Assembly (NCBI GenBank): GCA_963812255.1
Contig: CAWEUM010000005.1
Location: 434,001 to 498,000, forward strand
Direction of reading: 5' to 3'
DNA from: DATJGR01 sp963812255
GTDB lineage: Bacteria; Pseudomonadota; Gammaproteobacteria; Pseudomonadales; Azotimanducaceae
DNA length: 64,000 nt
Made by a program: the position numbers and the translations under genes. Position 1 is the first letter of the stretch; the number at the start of each line of letters is the position of its first letter. The notes beneath the pieces were generated by a model. It was not told the origin of the DNA, searched no databases, and saw only the letters and a program-made list of their open reading frames with translations. Positions 45,054 through 53,962 of this stretch are shown in pieces.

Positions 45054-45073
45054 CACCCTACCGAATCAGGGTG
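45054..45073. terminator. Possible hairpin after the seven-gene operon
   Basis: CACCCT and AGGGTG pair around an eight-base loop, between the sensor kinase and the next gene. There is no T-run, so a rho-independent terminator is doubtful. Confidence 0.3.
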
Positions 45074-45116
45074 TCTAATCGGGTGATGGACTATGCGTAA
45101 CAGGAGGGCTTGAGTC

Positions 45117-45671
45117 ATGAAGAGGTACTACTTCATCGGCGATGATCTCAATGTTGTTGCAACGGCCGAAACCGCGCTCATCGGCAAAGGGATCGCCGCC
45201 GAACAGATTCACACCCTGAGTCTCGATGACACCAACGCCGAGCAACGGCAACTGCACGACGTTCAGTCGCTGATGAAGCGCGACGTGGTTCACTCCGCCG
45301 AAATTGGTGCCTTGATCGGACTGGTAGCAGCGGCTGCTGCGATCGCAGTGGCCCAACTGAGCGGATTTGCCGCACGGATAGGTTGGGCACCATTCATATT
45401 TCTCGCCATCGTGTTGCTCGGCTTTTTCACCTGGGAGGGCGGGTTGATCGGAATGCACCTACCGAATTCGCGGTTCCGTCGCTTCGAAAAGGCGCTCAAT
45501 GCCGGTGAGCACGTGTTCTTCGTTGACGTTGCACCCGCAGACGAGGGCACGGTGCGTCAGGTGATGTCTGCACACGGGCAATTGCGCGCCGCCGGTACCG
45601 GGTCTTCGTCGCCGCGTTGGCTCGTCGGTCTGCAGCACAACGCGCGCCGATTCTTTCAGTGGGCGCCTTGA
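45117..45671 (+). CDS. Conserved two-helix membrane protein (annotated elsewhere as magnesium transporter or NAD/FAD-utilizing)
   Basis: A 184-residue protein starting MKRYYFIGDDLNVVATAETA, with VQSLMKRDVVHSAEIGALIG, then a pair of membrane helices (LIGLVAAAAAIAVAQLSG and APFIFLAIVLLGFFTWEGG) and a soluble C-terminal domain with VFFVDVAPADEGTVRQV. The pattern is a conserved pseudomonad-type family with only provisional names; the true role is not known. GGAGG is nine bases before the ATG. Confidence 0.8.
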   Translation: MKRYYFIGDDLNVVATAETALIGKGIAAEQIHTLSLDDTNAEQRQLHDVQSLMKRDVVHSAEIGALIGLVAAAAAIAVAQLSGFAARIGWAPFIFLAIVLLGFFTWEGGLIGMHLPNSRFRRFEKALNAGEHVFFVDVAPADEGTVRQVMSAHGQLRAAGTGSSSPRWLVGLQHNARRFFQWAP

Positions 45672-45712
45672 GGCGGCAGGCGCAATAGACAAACGCAGTA
45701 AGGGGACAATCG

Positions 45713-47269
45713 ATGTCGATGTCGTTGACAGACGCGGTCACGCGCGGGATGACGCTCGCCTATCACGCACAATTGCAACCCGACGTTCCGGCAGTAGTTA
45801 CGCAATTTGGTGATCGAACGTTTGCCGAACTCAATGGAAACGCAAATCGGTTGGTGCGCGCACTGCGCAGCGTCGGTATCGGCGACGGTGATTCCGTTGC
45901 GGTGGTGATTCGCAACCGACCGGAGTTCGTCGAAGCGCTCGCCGCAGCCGATCGCAGTGGCATTCGTTTCACCCCGATCAACTACCACTTGAAGGCCGAG
46001 GAAATCGGCTACATCGTCGACAACTGCGAAGCGAAGGCGTTCATCGCCGAGGCATCGCTTGGAACGATTCCAACGGACGCATTGCCGTTCGCGCCCAATG
46101 TACGGCTGGCGCTGTCGGTCGGAGGCGCGATGGAGGGTTTCGATTCGTACGAAGCCACCATCGATCGATACGACGCGACCGACATCGACGATCCGAGTCT
46201 TGGCAGCCGGATGCTGTACACCTCCGGCACCACCGGCCGCCCCAAAGGCGTGTATCGCGACGCGCGCGAACCCGCTGCACCGCAATGGCAAGGCACGCTG
46301 GCCCACTATCGGCCCGGCGAGGACGTGAATCTATGTACCGGGCCCGCGTATCACGCGGCACCGCTGCTGATCAACATCATCCTGCCGCTCGCCTCCGGCG
46401 TGACCGTGGTGATGATGGAACGTTGGGATGCCGAGGAGACGCTACGGCTGGTGCAGGCGCATCGCGTCACGCACACGCACATGGTCGCGACGATGTTCCA
46501 TCGGCTGTTACAACTACCGGAAGAGTCGCGGCGCCAGTACGACACGTCGAGCATGCGGCTGATCATTCACGGCGCGGCGCCGTGTCCGGTGCACGTGAAA
46601 CGATCGATGATCGACTGGTTCGGCCCGATCGTGTGGGAGTACTACGCGGCCACCGAGGGCGGCGGCGGATTCATCATCGGTTCCGAAGAATGGTTACAGA
46701 AGCCGGGCAGTGTCGGACGCCCCGGCCCCGAATTCGACAACCGGATTCTCGACGACGACGGCAACGAAGTACCGGCGGGTACGGTAGGAACGATCTATAT
46801 GCGCGCCCCTGCGCAAGGTCGTTTTCAATACTTCAAGGACAACGCGAAGACGGCGAGTTCGTATCGCGGCGAACACTTCACGCTTGGCGACATGGGTTAT
46901 TTCGACGCGGATGGCTATCTGTTCTTAACCGGGCGATCGGCCGAGCTGATCATTTCGGGTGGCGTGAACATCTATCCGCAGGAAGTCGACAACGAACTGC
47001 TGAAACATCCCAGCGTCCTCGACGTCTGCACGATCGGCATACCGAACGACGAATGGGGCGAAGCGGTGAAGTCTGTCGTTCAGTTGCGCCCCGGACATGA
47101 ACCGTCACAGGCGCTGACGGATGATCTGATGGCCTGGACCCGCGCTCGACTGGCCACTTTCAAGTGTCCGCGCTCGATCGACTATTCGCGCGATCTACCG
47201 CGGTTGCCTTCCGGCAAGATCCAGCGTCGCCTGGTCCGCGAGCCTTACTGGCAAGGCCGCAGCGGCTGA
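45713..47269 (+). CDS. Acyl-CoA synthetase (FadD13-like, AMP-binding)
   Basis: A 518-residue acyl-CoA ligase. P-loop MLYTSGTTGRPKGVYRDAR, acyl-site YYAATEGGGGFIIGSEEW, hinge LTGRSAELIISGGVNIYPQE and C-terminal Lys in LPSGKIQRRLVRE. It should activate a fatty, aryl or steroid-ring acid as a CoA ester; the substrate is undefined. It is convergent with uvrB, nine bases away. Confidence 0.92.
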   Translation: MSMSLTDAVTRGMTLAYHAQLQPDVPAVVTQFGDRTFAELNGNANRLVRALRSVGIGDGDSVAVVIRNRPEFVEALAAADRSGIRFTPINYHLKAEEIGYIVDNCEAKAFIAEASLGTIPTDALPFAPNVRLALSVGGAMEGFDSYEATIDRYDATDIDDPSLGSRMLYTSGTTGRPKGVYRDAREPAAPQWQGTLAHYRPGEDVNLCTGPAYHAAPLLINIILPLASGVTVVMMERWDAEETLRLVQAHRVTHTHMVATMFHRLLQLPEESRRQYDTSSMRLIIHGAAPCPVHVKRSMIDWFGPIVWEYYAATEGGGGFIIGSEEWLQKPGSVGRPGPEFDNRILDDDGNEVPAGTVGTIYMRAPAQGRFQYFKDNAKTASSYRGEHFTLGDMGYFDADGYLFLTGRSAELIISGGVNIYPQEVDNELLKHPSVLDVCTIGIPNDEWGEAVKSVVQLRPGHEPSQALTDDLMAWTRARLATFKCPRSIDYSRDLPRLPSGKIQRRLVREPYWQGRSG

Positions 47270-47278
47270 GCCGCATCG

Positions 47279-50200
47279 TCACCCCGCCAGCAGGCTCGCC
47301 GCACGAATCTCGTGAATCTCGTCGCGCAGCTGCGCAGCTTCTTCGAACTCCAGATTGCGCGCATGTTCGAGCATTTGCTCTTCCATCGCGCGCAATAGTT
47401 TGCCTAGCGCCTTCGGGTCGGTCGGCAGATCGCTCCGATAGCGCTTGCCGGGCTCGGCAACCTTTCGCTTCGGCATCTGGCCCGGCATCGGTGCGCGCGC
47501 CCCCTCCATGATGTCGGCAACCGATTTCTGAATACTCCTCGGCGTAATGCCATGCGCCTCGTTGAACTCGATCTGTTTGTTGCGGCGTCGTTCCGTCTCG
47601 CCAATCGCGCGCTGCATCGATCCGGTCATCCGATCCGCGTAAAGAATCGCGCGACCGCGCAGGTTGCGCGCCGCGCGACCGATCGTTTGAATCAGCGAAC
47701 CGCCGGAGCGCAGAAAGCCCTCTTTGTCTGCATCGAGAATCGCGACGAGCGACACCTCCGGCATGTCCAGCCCTTCCCGCAGCAGATTGATCCCGACCAA
47801 CACGTCGAACTCACCCATGCGCAGATCACGAATGATCTCCATGCGCTCGATGGTGTCGATGTCGGAGTGCAGGTAGCGCACACGGATGCCGTGTTCATCG
47901 AGATACTCGGTCAGATCCTCGGCCATGCGTTTGGTCAAGGTGGTCACCAGCACACGATCGCCGAGCGCTACCGTCTGCTGAATCTGATTGAACAGATCAT
48001 CGACCTGCGTCGACGCGGGACGTATGTCGATCATCGGATCGATCAGACCGGTGGGCCGTACCACCTGCTCCACCACCTGCCCCGCATGCCTCGCCTCGTA
48101 TGGGCCCGGTGTCGCCGACACGAAGATCATCTGCGGCGCGAGCCGTTCCCATTCCTCGAACCGCAACGGGCGATTGTCGAGGGCCGACGGCAAACGAAAG
48201 CCGTATTCGACGAGCGTTTCTTTGCGTGAGCGATCACCTTTGAACATGCCGCCGATCTGCGGAACCGTCACGTGCGATTCGTCAACCACGAGCAACGCAT
48301 CCTTGGGTAGATAATCGAACAGCGTCGGCGGCGGCTCGCCGGGCTGGCGTCCGGACAGATAGCGCGAATAATTTTCGATGCCGTTGCAGAAACCGAGTTC
48401 CCTGATCATTTCGAGATCGAAGCGGGTTCGCTGCTCCAGGCGCTGCGCCTCAACGAGTTTGTTGTGCTGCGTCAGATACGCCAATCGATCTGCCATCTCG
48501 ACCTTGATGTCGTCGAGCACAGCGAGGATCCGCTCGCGCGGCGTCACGTAGTGTGTCTTCGGAAAGATCGTGTAGCGCGGCACACGGTTGATCACTTCGC
48601 CGGTCAATGGATCGAAGACCGACAAGTTGTCGATCTCGTCGTCGAACAGCTCGACGCGTACCGCTTCTTTCTCGGACTCCGCCGGAAAGATGTCGATGAC
48701 GTCGCCGCGAACACGGTAGCTGCCGCGCTGAAACGCCATGTCGTTGCGCGTGTACTGCAATTCCGCGAGCCGCACCAGGATATAGCGTTGATCGACCTGA
48801 TCGCCGCGATCCAGGTGCAGCACCATCTTCAGATACGAGCCCGGATCGCCGAGGCCGTAAATCGCCGACACCGAGGCGACGATGATCGTGTCGCGACGCT
48901 CGATGATCGCCTTCGTCGCCGACAACCGCATCTGTTCGATGTGGGCGTTGACCGACGAATCCTTCTCAATATAGGTATCAGACGACGGGACGTAGGCTTC
49001 CGGCTGGTAGTAGTCGTAATACGAAACGAAGTACTCGACCGCGTTGTGCGGGAAGAACTCCTTGAACTCGCCGTACAGCTGAGCGGCCAACGTCTTGTTC
49101 GGCGCGAGCACGAGCGTGGGACGCTTGACGGCTTCGATGACGTTTGCGATGGAGAAGGTGTTGTGGACGATCAGTCCGCCATGCCCCGCGTAGAACGTCT
49201 CGGGCCCTGGAACCGAAAGGTCGTACACGTATGGGTGCTCGTAGCGAACCGCCTCAACGCGGCCGACCGGCGTCCATCGGATCGAACACAACGCGCACAA
49301 GGATTTCCAGGTAGCCCACCACGCGATATCGGTGACCGACGCTTGCTTCGCGACCACTTCGAGTCGATCGAGAATGCAGCGAAGCAGCGTGCGACTCGGT
49401 TGTCGCTTGCCGCCTTCGATCATGCTGATCATCGGTCGCGAGCACAGTGCCAGATCGGCAACGTCGTTCTGATGCATTGAAAGCAGCTGTCGCAAGCGTC
49501 TCAGGTCCCGTCCATCGATCGGGACCAAATCCACATTCGTATTTCCGTCGCGGGTGGAAAACGACGCGAGCCGCGCCGCTTTCTCAGGGTGCGCAAAACC
49601 GATGCACTCGGCAAAGCTCGCGAGGTCTCCCGCGCCCGAGATGACCACCGTGTTGTAGAACGCGCCGGGATGTTCGCTGTTTGTCGCGCGTTTCCAGTTG
49701 CGGCGAATCCGCGCGTGGACTCCGAAGCGTTTCAGCGCGTATGCCAGGTCGGATGCGAGGGTTTCGCTGGCCGTGGTGGTGGTCACTTCGCCATTGCTCT
49801 CGACTGTGCCGTCGCCATCGAAGTAACCACGCAGCAACAGTCCCAAAGAATGGTCCGACAAACGCGGCCAGAAATCCGGTAAATGCTTTTTCGCGGCAGT
49901 CGAGCCACACGTCTTGCGCATCAGATGCGCCAACGCCGTCGAAGAGATTTGATAATCCGACGACGGGCGTACGGAAAATGGAACACCCAGTTCAGTCATC
50001 GCATTTTCGATCTCGGCGCGCAGCACCGGGTGACGATTCGCGACACTGAAATAACCCGCTTGGGCATTTCCTTCGGCGATGTAGAGACCAAACCACGTCA
50101 ATATCGAATCGCTCAGGAGCAGCCGCGCGGGCAGTCGACAGGATGGCTTCTTCCCGCCAATCGACGTGTCGCCATCACGCGCCGCGGCCTCGAGAACACC

Positions 50201-50974
50201 GGCCTCTTCAACGAGGCGCAGGTAGTGGCGCACCTTGATGCCCGATCCGCGAACACGTTGCCGGATCGCGAATAACTTGGCGTATGGATTGAGCCCAACG
50301 CCTGGCAATCCAACCATCAGCTTGGTGCGCCCTCCCGACTCTATGTAACGGTCGACCGCGGCTTCGTCGAACACAGACAGATCGGAATCTCCAAAGTAGG
50401 GAATGATATCGAGATATTCGAGACTCTCGGTTGCCTCTAACGAGTCAGGGGTAGGCACGCAATCTCGCGGCTGAACCTCGTCCGTACGCACCAACGTCGG
50501 TTTGCCGTCGCGCAGCACCCACAGATTATGGTCGCCGGTCAGCGTCACGGCGCGGCCGCATCGCGTCGTTAGGCGGAACATCCGGCCAGGAGCGCGATGC
50601 CGCAGGAACGCGCCGACTTTGTGGAGCCCGGACTGTCCGTCGGCCGGATCGTAGGCTTCCGTCAGATACGTCGCATTGAGGCAGTCGTATCGCTCGGTGT
50701 CGCCCTCAGCTGCCAAATCCGGCTTCGACTCAATCAGACCATCGATGAACGGGCCCGCGCGAACGATCTCCACACGCTCTTGACCATCGACCAATCGAAC
50801 GAGGTAAATCGGATCGTCGTACCCGATGCTCTTACCCGACCCGGTCACACCCAGCAGCGTCTGCGACGCGAGCCCCGACTCGAGCCCATCGATCATCTTC
50901 GCGATCGCCTCAGGCTGGTCGCCTGCGGGCTTGTACCGCGAGACCACTTCAAACTGATTGACTGCTCGAGACAT
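47279..50974 (-). CDS. uvrB: Excinuclease ABC subunit B, with in-frame intein
   Basis: A 1231-residue precursor. Removing the 557-residue intein leaves a 674-residue UvrB, the normal length. Extein features: RYKPAGDQPEAIAKMIDGLE, Walker A GVTGSGK interrupted by the insert before its Thr, beta-hairpin VEYFVSYYDYYQPEAYVPSS, helicase motifs (LLVVDESHVTVPQIGGM, VSLVAILDADKEGFLRS, QTIGRAARN) and the C-terminal UVR domain (LEFEEAAQLRDEIHEIRA). UvrB verifies damaged DNA with UvrA and recruits UvrC. Because the P-loop is split, only the spliced protein can hydrolyse ATP. Confidence 0.98.
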   Translation of the reverse strand: MSRAVNQFEVVSRYKPAGDQPEAIAKMIDGLESGLASQTLLGVTGSGKSIGYDDPIYLVRLVDGQERVEIVRAGPFIDGLIESKPDLAAEGDTERYDCLNATYLTEAYDPADGQSGLHKVGAFLRHRAPGRMFRLTTRCGRAVTLTGDHNLWVLRDGKPTLVRTDEVQPRDCVPTPDSLEATESLEYLDIIPYFGDSDLSVFDEAAVDRYIESGGRTKLMVGLPGVGLNPYAKLFAIRQRVRGSGIKVRHYLRLVEEAGVLEAAARDGDTSIGGKKPSCRLPARLLLSDSILTWFGLYIAEGNAQAGYFSVANRHPVLRAEIENAMTELGVPFSVRPSSDYQISSTALAHLMRKTCGSTAAKKHLPDFWPRLSDHSLGLLLRGYFDGDGTVESNGEVTTTTASETLASDLAYALKRFGVHARIRRNWKRATNSEHPGAFYNTVVISGAGDLASFAECIGFAHPEKAARLASFSTRDGNTNVDLVPIDGRDLRRLRQLLSMHQNDVADLALCSRPMISMIEGGKRQPSRTLLRCILDRLEVVAKQASVTDIAWWATWKSLCALCSIRWTPVGRVEAVRYEHPYVYDLSVPGPETFYAGHGGLIVHNTFSIANVIEAVKRPTLVLAPNKTLAAQLYGEFKEFFPHNAVEYFVSYYDYYQPEAYVPSSDTYIEKDSSVNAHIEQMRLSATKAIIERRDTIIVASVSAIYGLGDPGSYLKMVLHLDRGDQVDQRYILVRLAELQYTRNDMAFQRGSYRVRGDVIDIFPAESEKEAVRVELFDDEIDNLSVFDPLTGEVINRVPRYTIFPKTHYVTPRERILAVLDDIKVEMADRLAYLTQHNKLVEAQRLEQRTRFDLEMIRELGFCNGIENYSRYLSGRQPGEPPPTLFDYLPKDALLVVDESHVTVPQIGGMFKGDRSRKETLVEYGFRLPSALDNRPLRFEEWERLAPQMIFVSATPGPYEARHAGQVVEQVVRPTGLIDPMIDIRPASTQVDDLFNQIQQTVALGDRVLVTTLTKRMAEDLTEYLDEHGIRVRYLHSDIDTIERMEIIRDLRMGEFDVLVGINLLREGLDMPEVSLVAILDADKEGFLRSGGSLIQTIGRAARNLRGRAILYADRMTGSMQRAIGETERRRNKQIEFNEAHGITPRSIQKSVADIMEGARAPMPGQMPKRKVAEPGKRYRSDLPTDPKALGKLLRAMEEQMLEHARNLEFEEAAQLRDEIHEIRAASLLAG
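49160..50830 (-). mobile_element. Intein with LAGLIDADG homing endonuclease inside uvrB
   Basis: A 557-residue class 1 intein at the UvrB P-loop (GSGK|S start, VHN|T end). Splicing blocks: N-terminal Ser1 (SIGYDDPIYLV), block B TLTGDH at residues 96-101, block F YDLSVPGPETFYAG near 536-549 and block G GLIVHN at 552-557 (penultimate His, terminal Asn, +1 Thr). Endonuclease motifs: LTWFGLYIAEGNA (244-256) and LLLRGYFDGDGTV (331-343), with acidic residues intact. Residues about 442-492 look like an XRE-type helix-turn-helix (QNDVADLALCSRPMISMIEG), possibly a target-recognition module. Confidence 0.95.
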
Positions 50975-51030
50975 GAAGGTACCGTCGTTGGCTGGCGGGG
51001 ATTGTAACCTCGCCTACATGGGGGACTGCA

Positions 51031-51915
51031 TTGCCGGACTCAACTCTCCTGACAGCTACGGTGTTGCGCCTGCCTGGCGGGCGCGATCTCGCATTTGGCG
51101 AATTCGGTGACCCGGACGGATTGCCGGTGTTCGCGTTTCATGGCACGCCGGGGTCACGCCTGCAGATCAAGCCGCCACCAAGCGCACCGCTGCCGCCGGG
51201 CTATCGCTTGATCGCACCCGACCGTCCCGGCTACGGCCACTCGACATTCGATCCGAACCGGCGGCTCGCCGACTGGCCGAACGACGTCGCGGCAATCGCC
51301 GATTACCTCGGCATCGATCGCTTCGGCGTAATGGGCATCTCGGGCGGCGGACCTCACGTGCTCGCGTGCGCGCACGCACTCGCGCCGCGGCTGATCGGCG
51401 TCGCCTGTGTCAGCGGCGTGGGACCTTTGTATGACCCCGCCGCGATGGACGGCATGCTGAGACTGAACCGCTGGCTCACGCGGCTATCGAAACACGGCGG
51501 CTTCCTACTGCGAATGCTGATGCAACTGCAACTCAGGGCGATGCATCGCAACCCCTCCCGGGTGCTGGACGCGATGGCGCGCCAACTGCCGCCGTACGAT
51601 CAGGCCGTCGTTGCCGAGCCCGAGTTCCGGGAGATGATGATGGAGGACCTGCGCCGCACGCCGTCGACTGCCGGTCTCGCTGCCGCGCAGGACTTCAAGT
51701 TGTTCGGTTCGGGTTGGGGATTCAGGTTCGAGGACATCCCCGGACCGGTGCATTTTTTTCAAGGCGACGTGGATCGCAACGTTCCGGTGCAGCACGCGCA
51801 GATGATGGCGGCCCGGGTGCCCGGCGCGGTCCTGCATCGTTATCCGGGCGAGGGACATTTCATGGTGTTCAAGCGGTTGGACGAAATTCTGACTACGACA
51901 TTTGGCAGCGTCTGA
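51031..51915 (+). CDS. Alpha/beta hydrolase
   Basis: A 294-residue alpha/beta hydrolase: oxyanion region FHGTPGSRLQIKPP, nucleophile elbow GVMGISGGGPHVLACAHA, acidic residue region FFQGDVDRNVPVQHA and His in RYPGEGHFMVF. The start is TTG at 51031 with GGGGGA six bases upstream. Substrate unknown. It is divergent from uvrB, whose start is about 57 bases away. Confidence 0.85.
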   Translation: MPDSTLLTATVLRLPGGRDLAFGEFGDPDGLPVFAFHGTPGSRLQIKPPPSAPLPPGYRLIAPDRPGYGHSTFDPNRRLADWPNDVAAIADYLGIDRFGVMGISGGGPHVLACAHALAPRLIGVACVSGVGPLYDPAAMDGMLRLNRWLTRLSKHGGFLLRMLMQLQLRAMHRNPSRVLDAMARQLPPYDQAVVAEPEFREMMMEDLRRTPSTAGLAAAQDFKLFGSGWGFRFEDIPGPVHFFQGDVDRNVPVQHAQMMAARVPGAVLHRYPGEGHFMVFKRLDEILTTTFGSV

Positions 51916-51968
51916 GTTGGCGCACTTGCAAATCGATCGACGCCCATTAAACTGACGCGCTCCCGTAT

Positions 51969-52044
51969 TCCGCCTTAGCTCAGTTGGTAGAGCAGCTGAC
52001 TGTTAATCAGCGGGTCGTTGGTTCGAGTCCAACAGGCGGAGCCA
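51969..52044 (+). tRNA. tRNA-Asn (anticodon GTT)
   Basis: A 76-base cloverleaf: acceptor TCCGCCT paired with AGGCGGA, D arm GCTCAGTTGGTAGAGC, anticodon stem GCTGA/TCAGC with loop CTGTTAA (anticodon GTT), T arm GTTGG/CCAAC, encoded CCA. The 3' end overlaps a decayed integrase, so it probably served as an integration site. Confidence 0.96.
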
Positions 52045-52597
52045 ATCTCTTCAACGACTTACCCGCTCGCTCTCTCAACTCAATCTCGCCTCTGTGGGGA
52101 TTTTGCGGGCAATGTTTGGACGCTCTCAGCCTCCTGAGTACGATCAAATCAGGGCGCCGCCCTTCCCTCTCACAGACGCGCTCCGCAGCCTCGATGAGGC
52201 GGCCCAGCTCAGGCGCCGAATAGTATGTCGTCATCCGTGCAGATTTGTGCCCTAGCAAGTCCTGGCGGTCCTCGAAGCTCACTCCGGTTGCCCGGAGGCG
52301 GCGTCCGAAAGTGCGCTTCAAGTCGTGCACACGGACGAACCTCGCAGCAGCTTCCCTAAAAGTGCGCGTTGGACGCACCCCGTATACCTCTGCTTGTCTG
52401 ATTTCGTACGGAGGAAGCCTATGTCGGCTGGATTCGTCGCTTCGTCGCCGCGAACCATCGACAGCATCCGCGCTCACTCGGGGCACCGGAGGTCGAGGAT
52501 GTCTGATACGTGATCGGCGATCCGCGACCGCGCTAAGGCATCGCAAATATATCTGCCAGCTACACACAGCAGTGCGGGTCGGCCCGTGCGCGCGCAA
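52007..52597 (-). pseudogene. Decayed tyrosine integrase at tRNA-Asn
   Basis: The C-terminal catalytic half of a phage-type tyrosine recombinase is readable: VHDLKRTFGRRLRATGVSFE with the conserved His/Arg, DLLGHKSARMTTYYSAPEL with the His/Lys box and the nucleophile Tyr. Further upstream, homologous pieces lie in other frames, so the N-terminal half is broken by frameshifts and loss. The reading frame runs into the 3' end of tRNA-Asn. No intact element remains next to it. Confidence 0.75.
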
Positions 52598-52656
52598 CGG
52601 TAGGGATGGCTGGGCGGCAGGGTAGTCGGAAGTGCAGACAAACCACGAACTGGATT

Positions 52657-53445
52657 TCAGAACAGCGTGGGCTCGGTGGCGCCAGGTTCACGGCTATGCA
52701 TCCACCAACGCCAATTGACGATGACCACAATGAAGGCAACCACACACCACACCAACGTACGCATCCAGCCCTGCTCCACAGCGTAGTCACCGGTGAACAT
52801 GGGTGAGAAGAACTCACCGGACGCTGCGTTGTTCATGGCGTGAATCATCATGACCAGCAGTACGCTCTGCCCGGAGCGGTGATAGAGCCAGTTGTAGATG
52901 ATCACGCCGCCCACCATATTGACCACATCGACCCATTGCGCCTCACCCGTAAGGAAAAGCGGCATATGCCAAACCACCATGATGAGCCAGAGCGGCAGCA
53001 CGGCAGACAGCCGTGATCGTCCTGTCTCCAACCGGTGCAAGGCAAAACCGCGCCAGCCAGGCTCTTCCCACGCACCGCCCAATCCAGGGATCAGCAGTGC
53101 AATCGGGAAGGTCATAAAGATGGCTGGCCACCCGGCAAGTTGTTCTACGCCAGGCGCAGGTGCGCCCATCAGAACGGTCAAGTAACTCGCAAGCGCGGCC
53201 ATCAGAATCGGCAGTCCCAACGCCACCAGATACCACTGCCAGCCCACTCGCCAGCGGATCATGCGCCCCAGCAAAATCTTCACCCCGGCCTTGCCTTCGC
53301 TGACGCCCAACACCACCAGCGCTGCCACAAAGGGGCCAAAGGCTGCGACGCCGATGGGACTCATACCCCACACGAGCAGTAGCGACGGCCACCAGGAAAA
53401 TATATAGCTCAGAATGACGAAGCAGACCAACGGATTCCGTTTCAT
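52657..53445 (-). CDS. CPBP-family intramembrane metalloprotease
   Basis: A 262-residue membrane protein with about seven helices. Motif 1 GAWEEPGWRGFALHRLE holds the Glu-Glu/Arg pair, motif 2 VVWHMPLFLTG the His and motif 3 MIHAMNNAASGEFF the His and Asn of CPBP (CAAX/abortive infection type) proteases. These cleave membrane or prenylated proteins, or act in bacteriocin immunity. Start ATG at 53445. Confidence 0.9.
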   Translation of the reverse strand: MKRNPLVCFVILSYIFSWWPSLLLVWGMSPIGVAAFGPFVAALVVLGVSEGKAGVKILLGRMIRWRVGWQWYLVALGLPILMAALASYLTVLMGAPAPGVEQLAGWPAIFMTFPIALLIPGLGGAWEEPGWRGFALHRLETGRSRLSAVLPLWLIMVVWHMPLFLTGEAQWVDVVNMVGGVIIYNWLYHRSGQSVLLVMMIHAMNNAASGEFFSPMFTGDYAVEQGWMRTLVWCVVAFIVVIVNWRWWMHSREPGATEPTLF

Positions 53446-53962
53446 GAATGACGGAGCGGTATCGATCGATATCTCCTTTATCTATTCACCACCGCGGTGA
53501 CGCCCGCCCGACCACACGTGGCGCGTCACGGCCAAATGCGTCAACCTCTGATCAGTATGTCGCATCCGCCAAGACAACATACCTTGCGTCATCTGCAATT
53601 GGTCCTCTGGCTTGCAGAATCGCACTTGATGATTTTCCCAGTACAGCGGGTTCCCGGCTCCGCAGCGCCAGTTGTCGGTCCATGAGACCTGAGTTCCCTC
53701 TCGTCGTTCGTCGAGCGAGGTCACTTCAATGTCTCGAACGATGCCGCCGCAGGACGGATGTTCGATTTCAGCGATGCCTCAATGGATGAAGTAACGCATC
53801 CATCATTCCCCCAGCCGCTTCGATCGCATCCCTGTCCGGCTGGGAGGCTAACGCTACCGGCGTCAGGCGCTATGCGCCCGGCGCGGCGCGGTTGAGTTAT
53901 GTCGTTGGGGTGTTGAGTTTCGCCGAGGTATGGTCGGAAAGGGTCGCCACCTCGCTTTCTCC
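53446..53962. other. Gene-poor stretch beside the CPBP gene
   Basis: About 510 bases with no supportable coding frame. A minus-strand frame at 53482-53724 has no family resemblance and no proper start context. It separates the CPBP gene from the stress protein; it may be eroded sequence from the same accessory segment. Confidence 0.45.

Noticed and set aside
49160..50830. Possibility that the uvrB insert is an assembly chimera
   Set aside because: The insert is in frame at both ends, has all intein blocks and regenerates a perfect P-loop on removal.
53482..53724. 80-codon minus-strand frame after the CPBP gene
   Set aside because: No start context, no recognisable family; may be eroded sequence.
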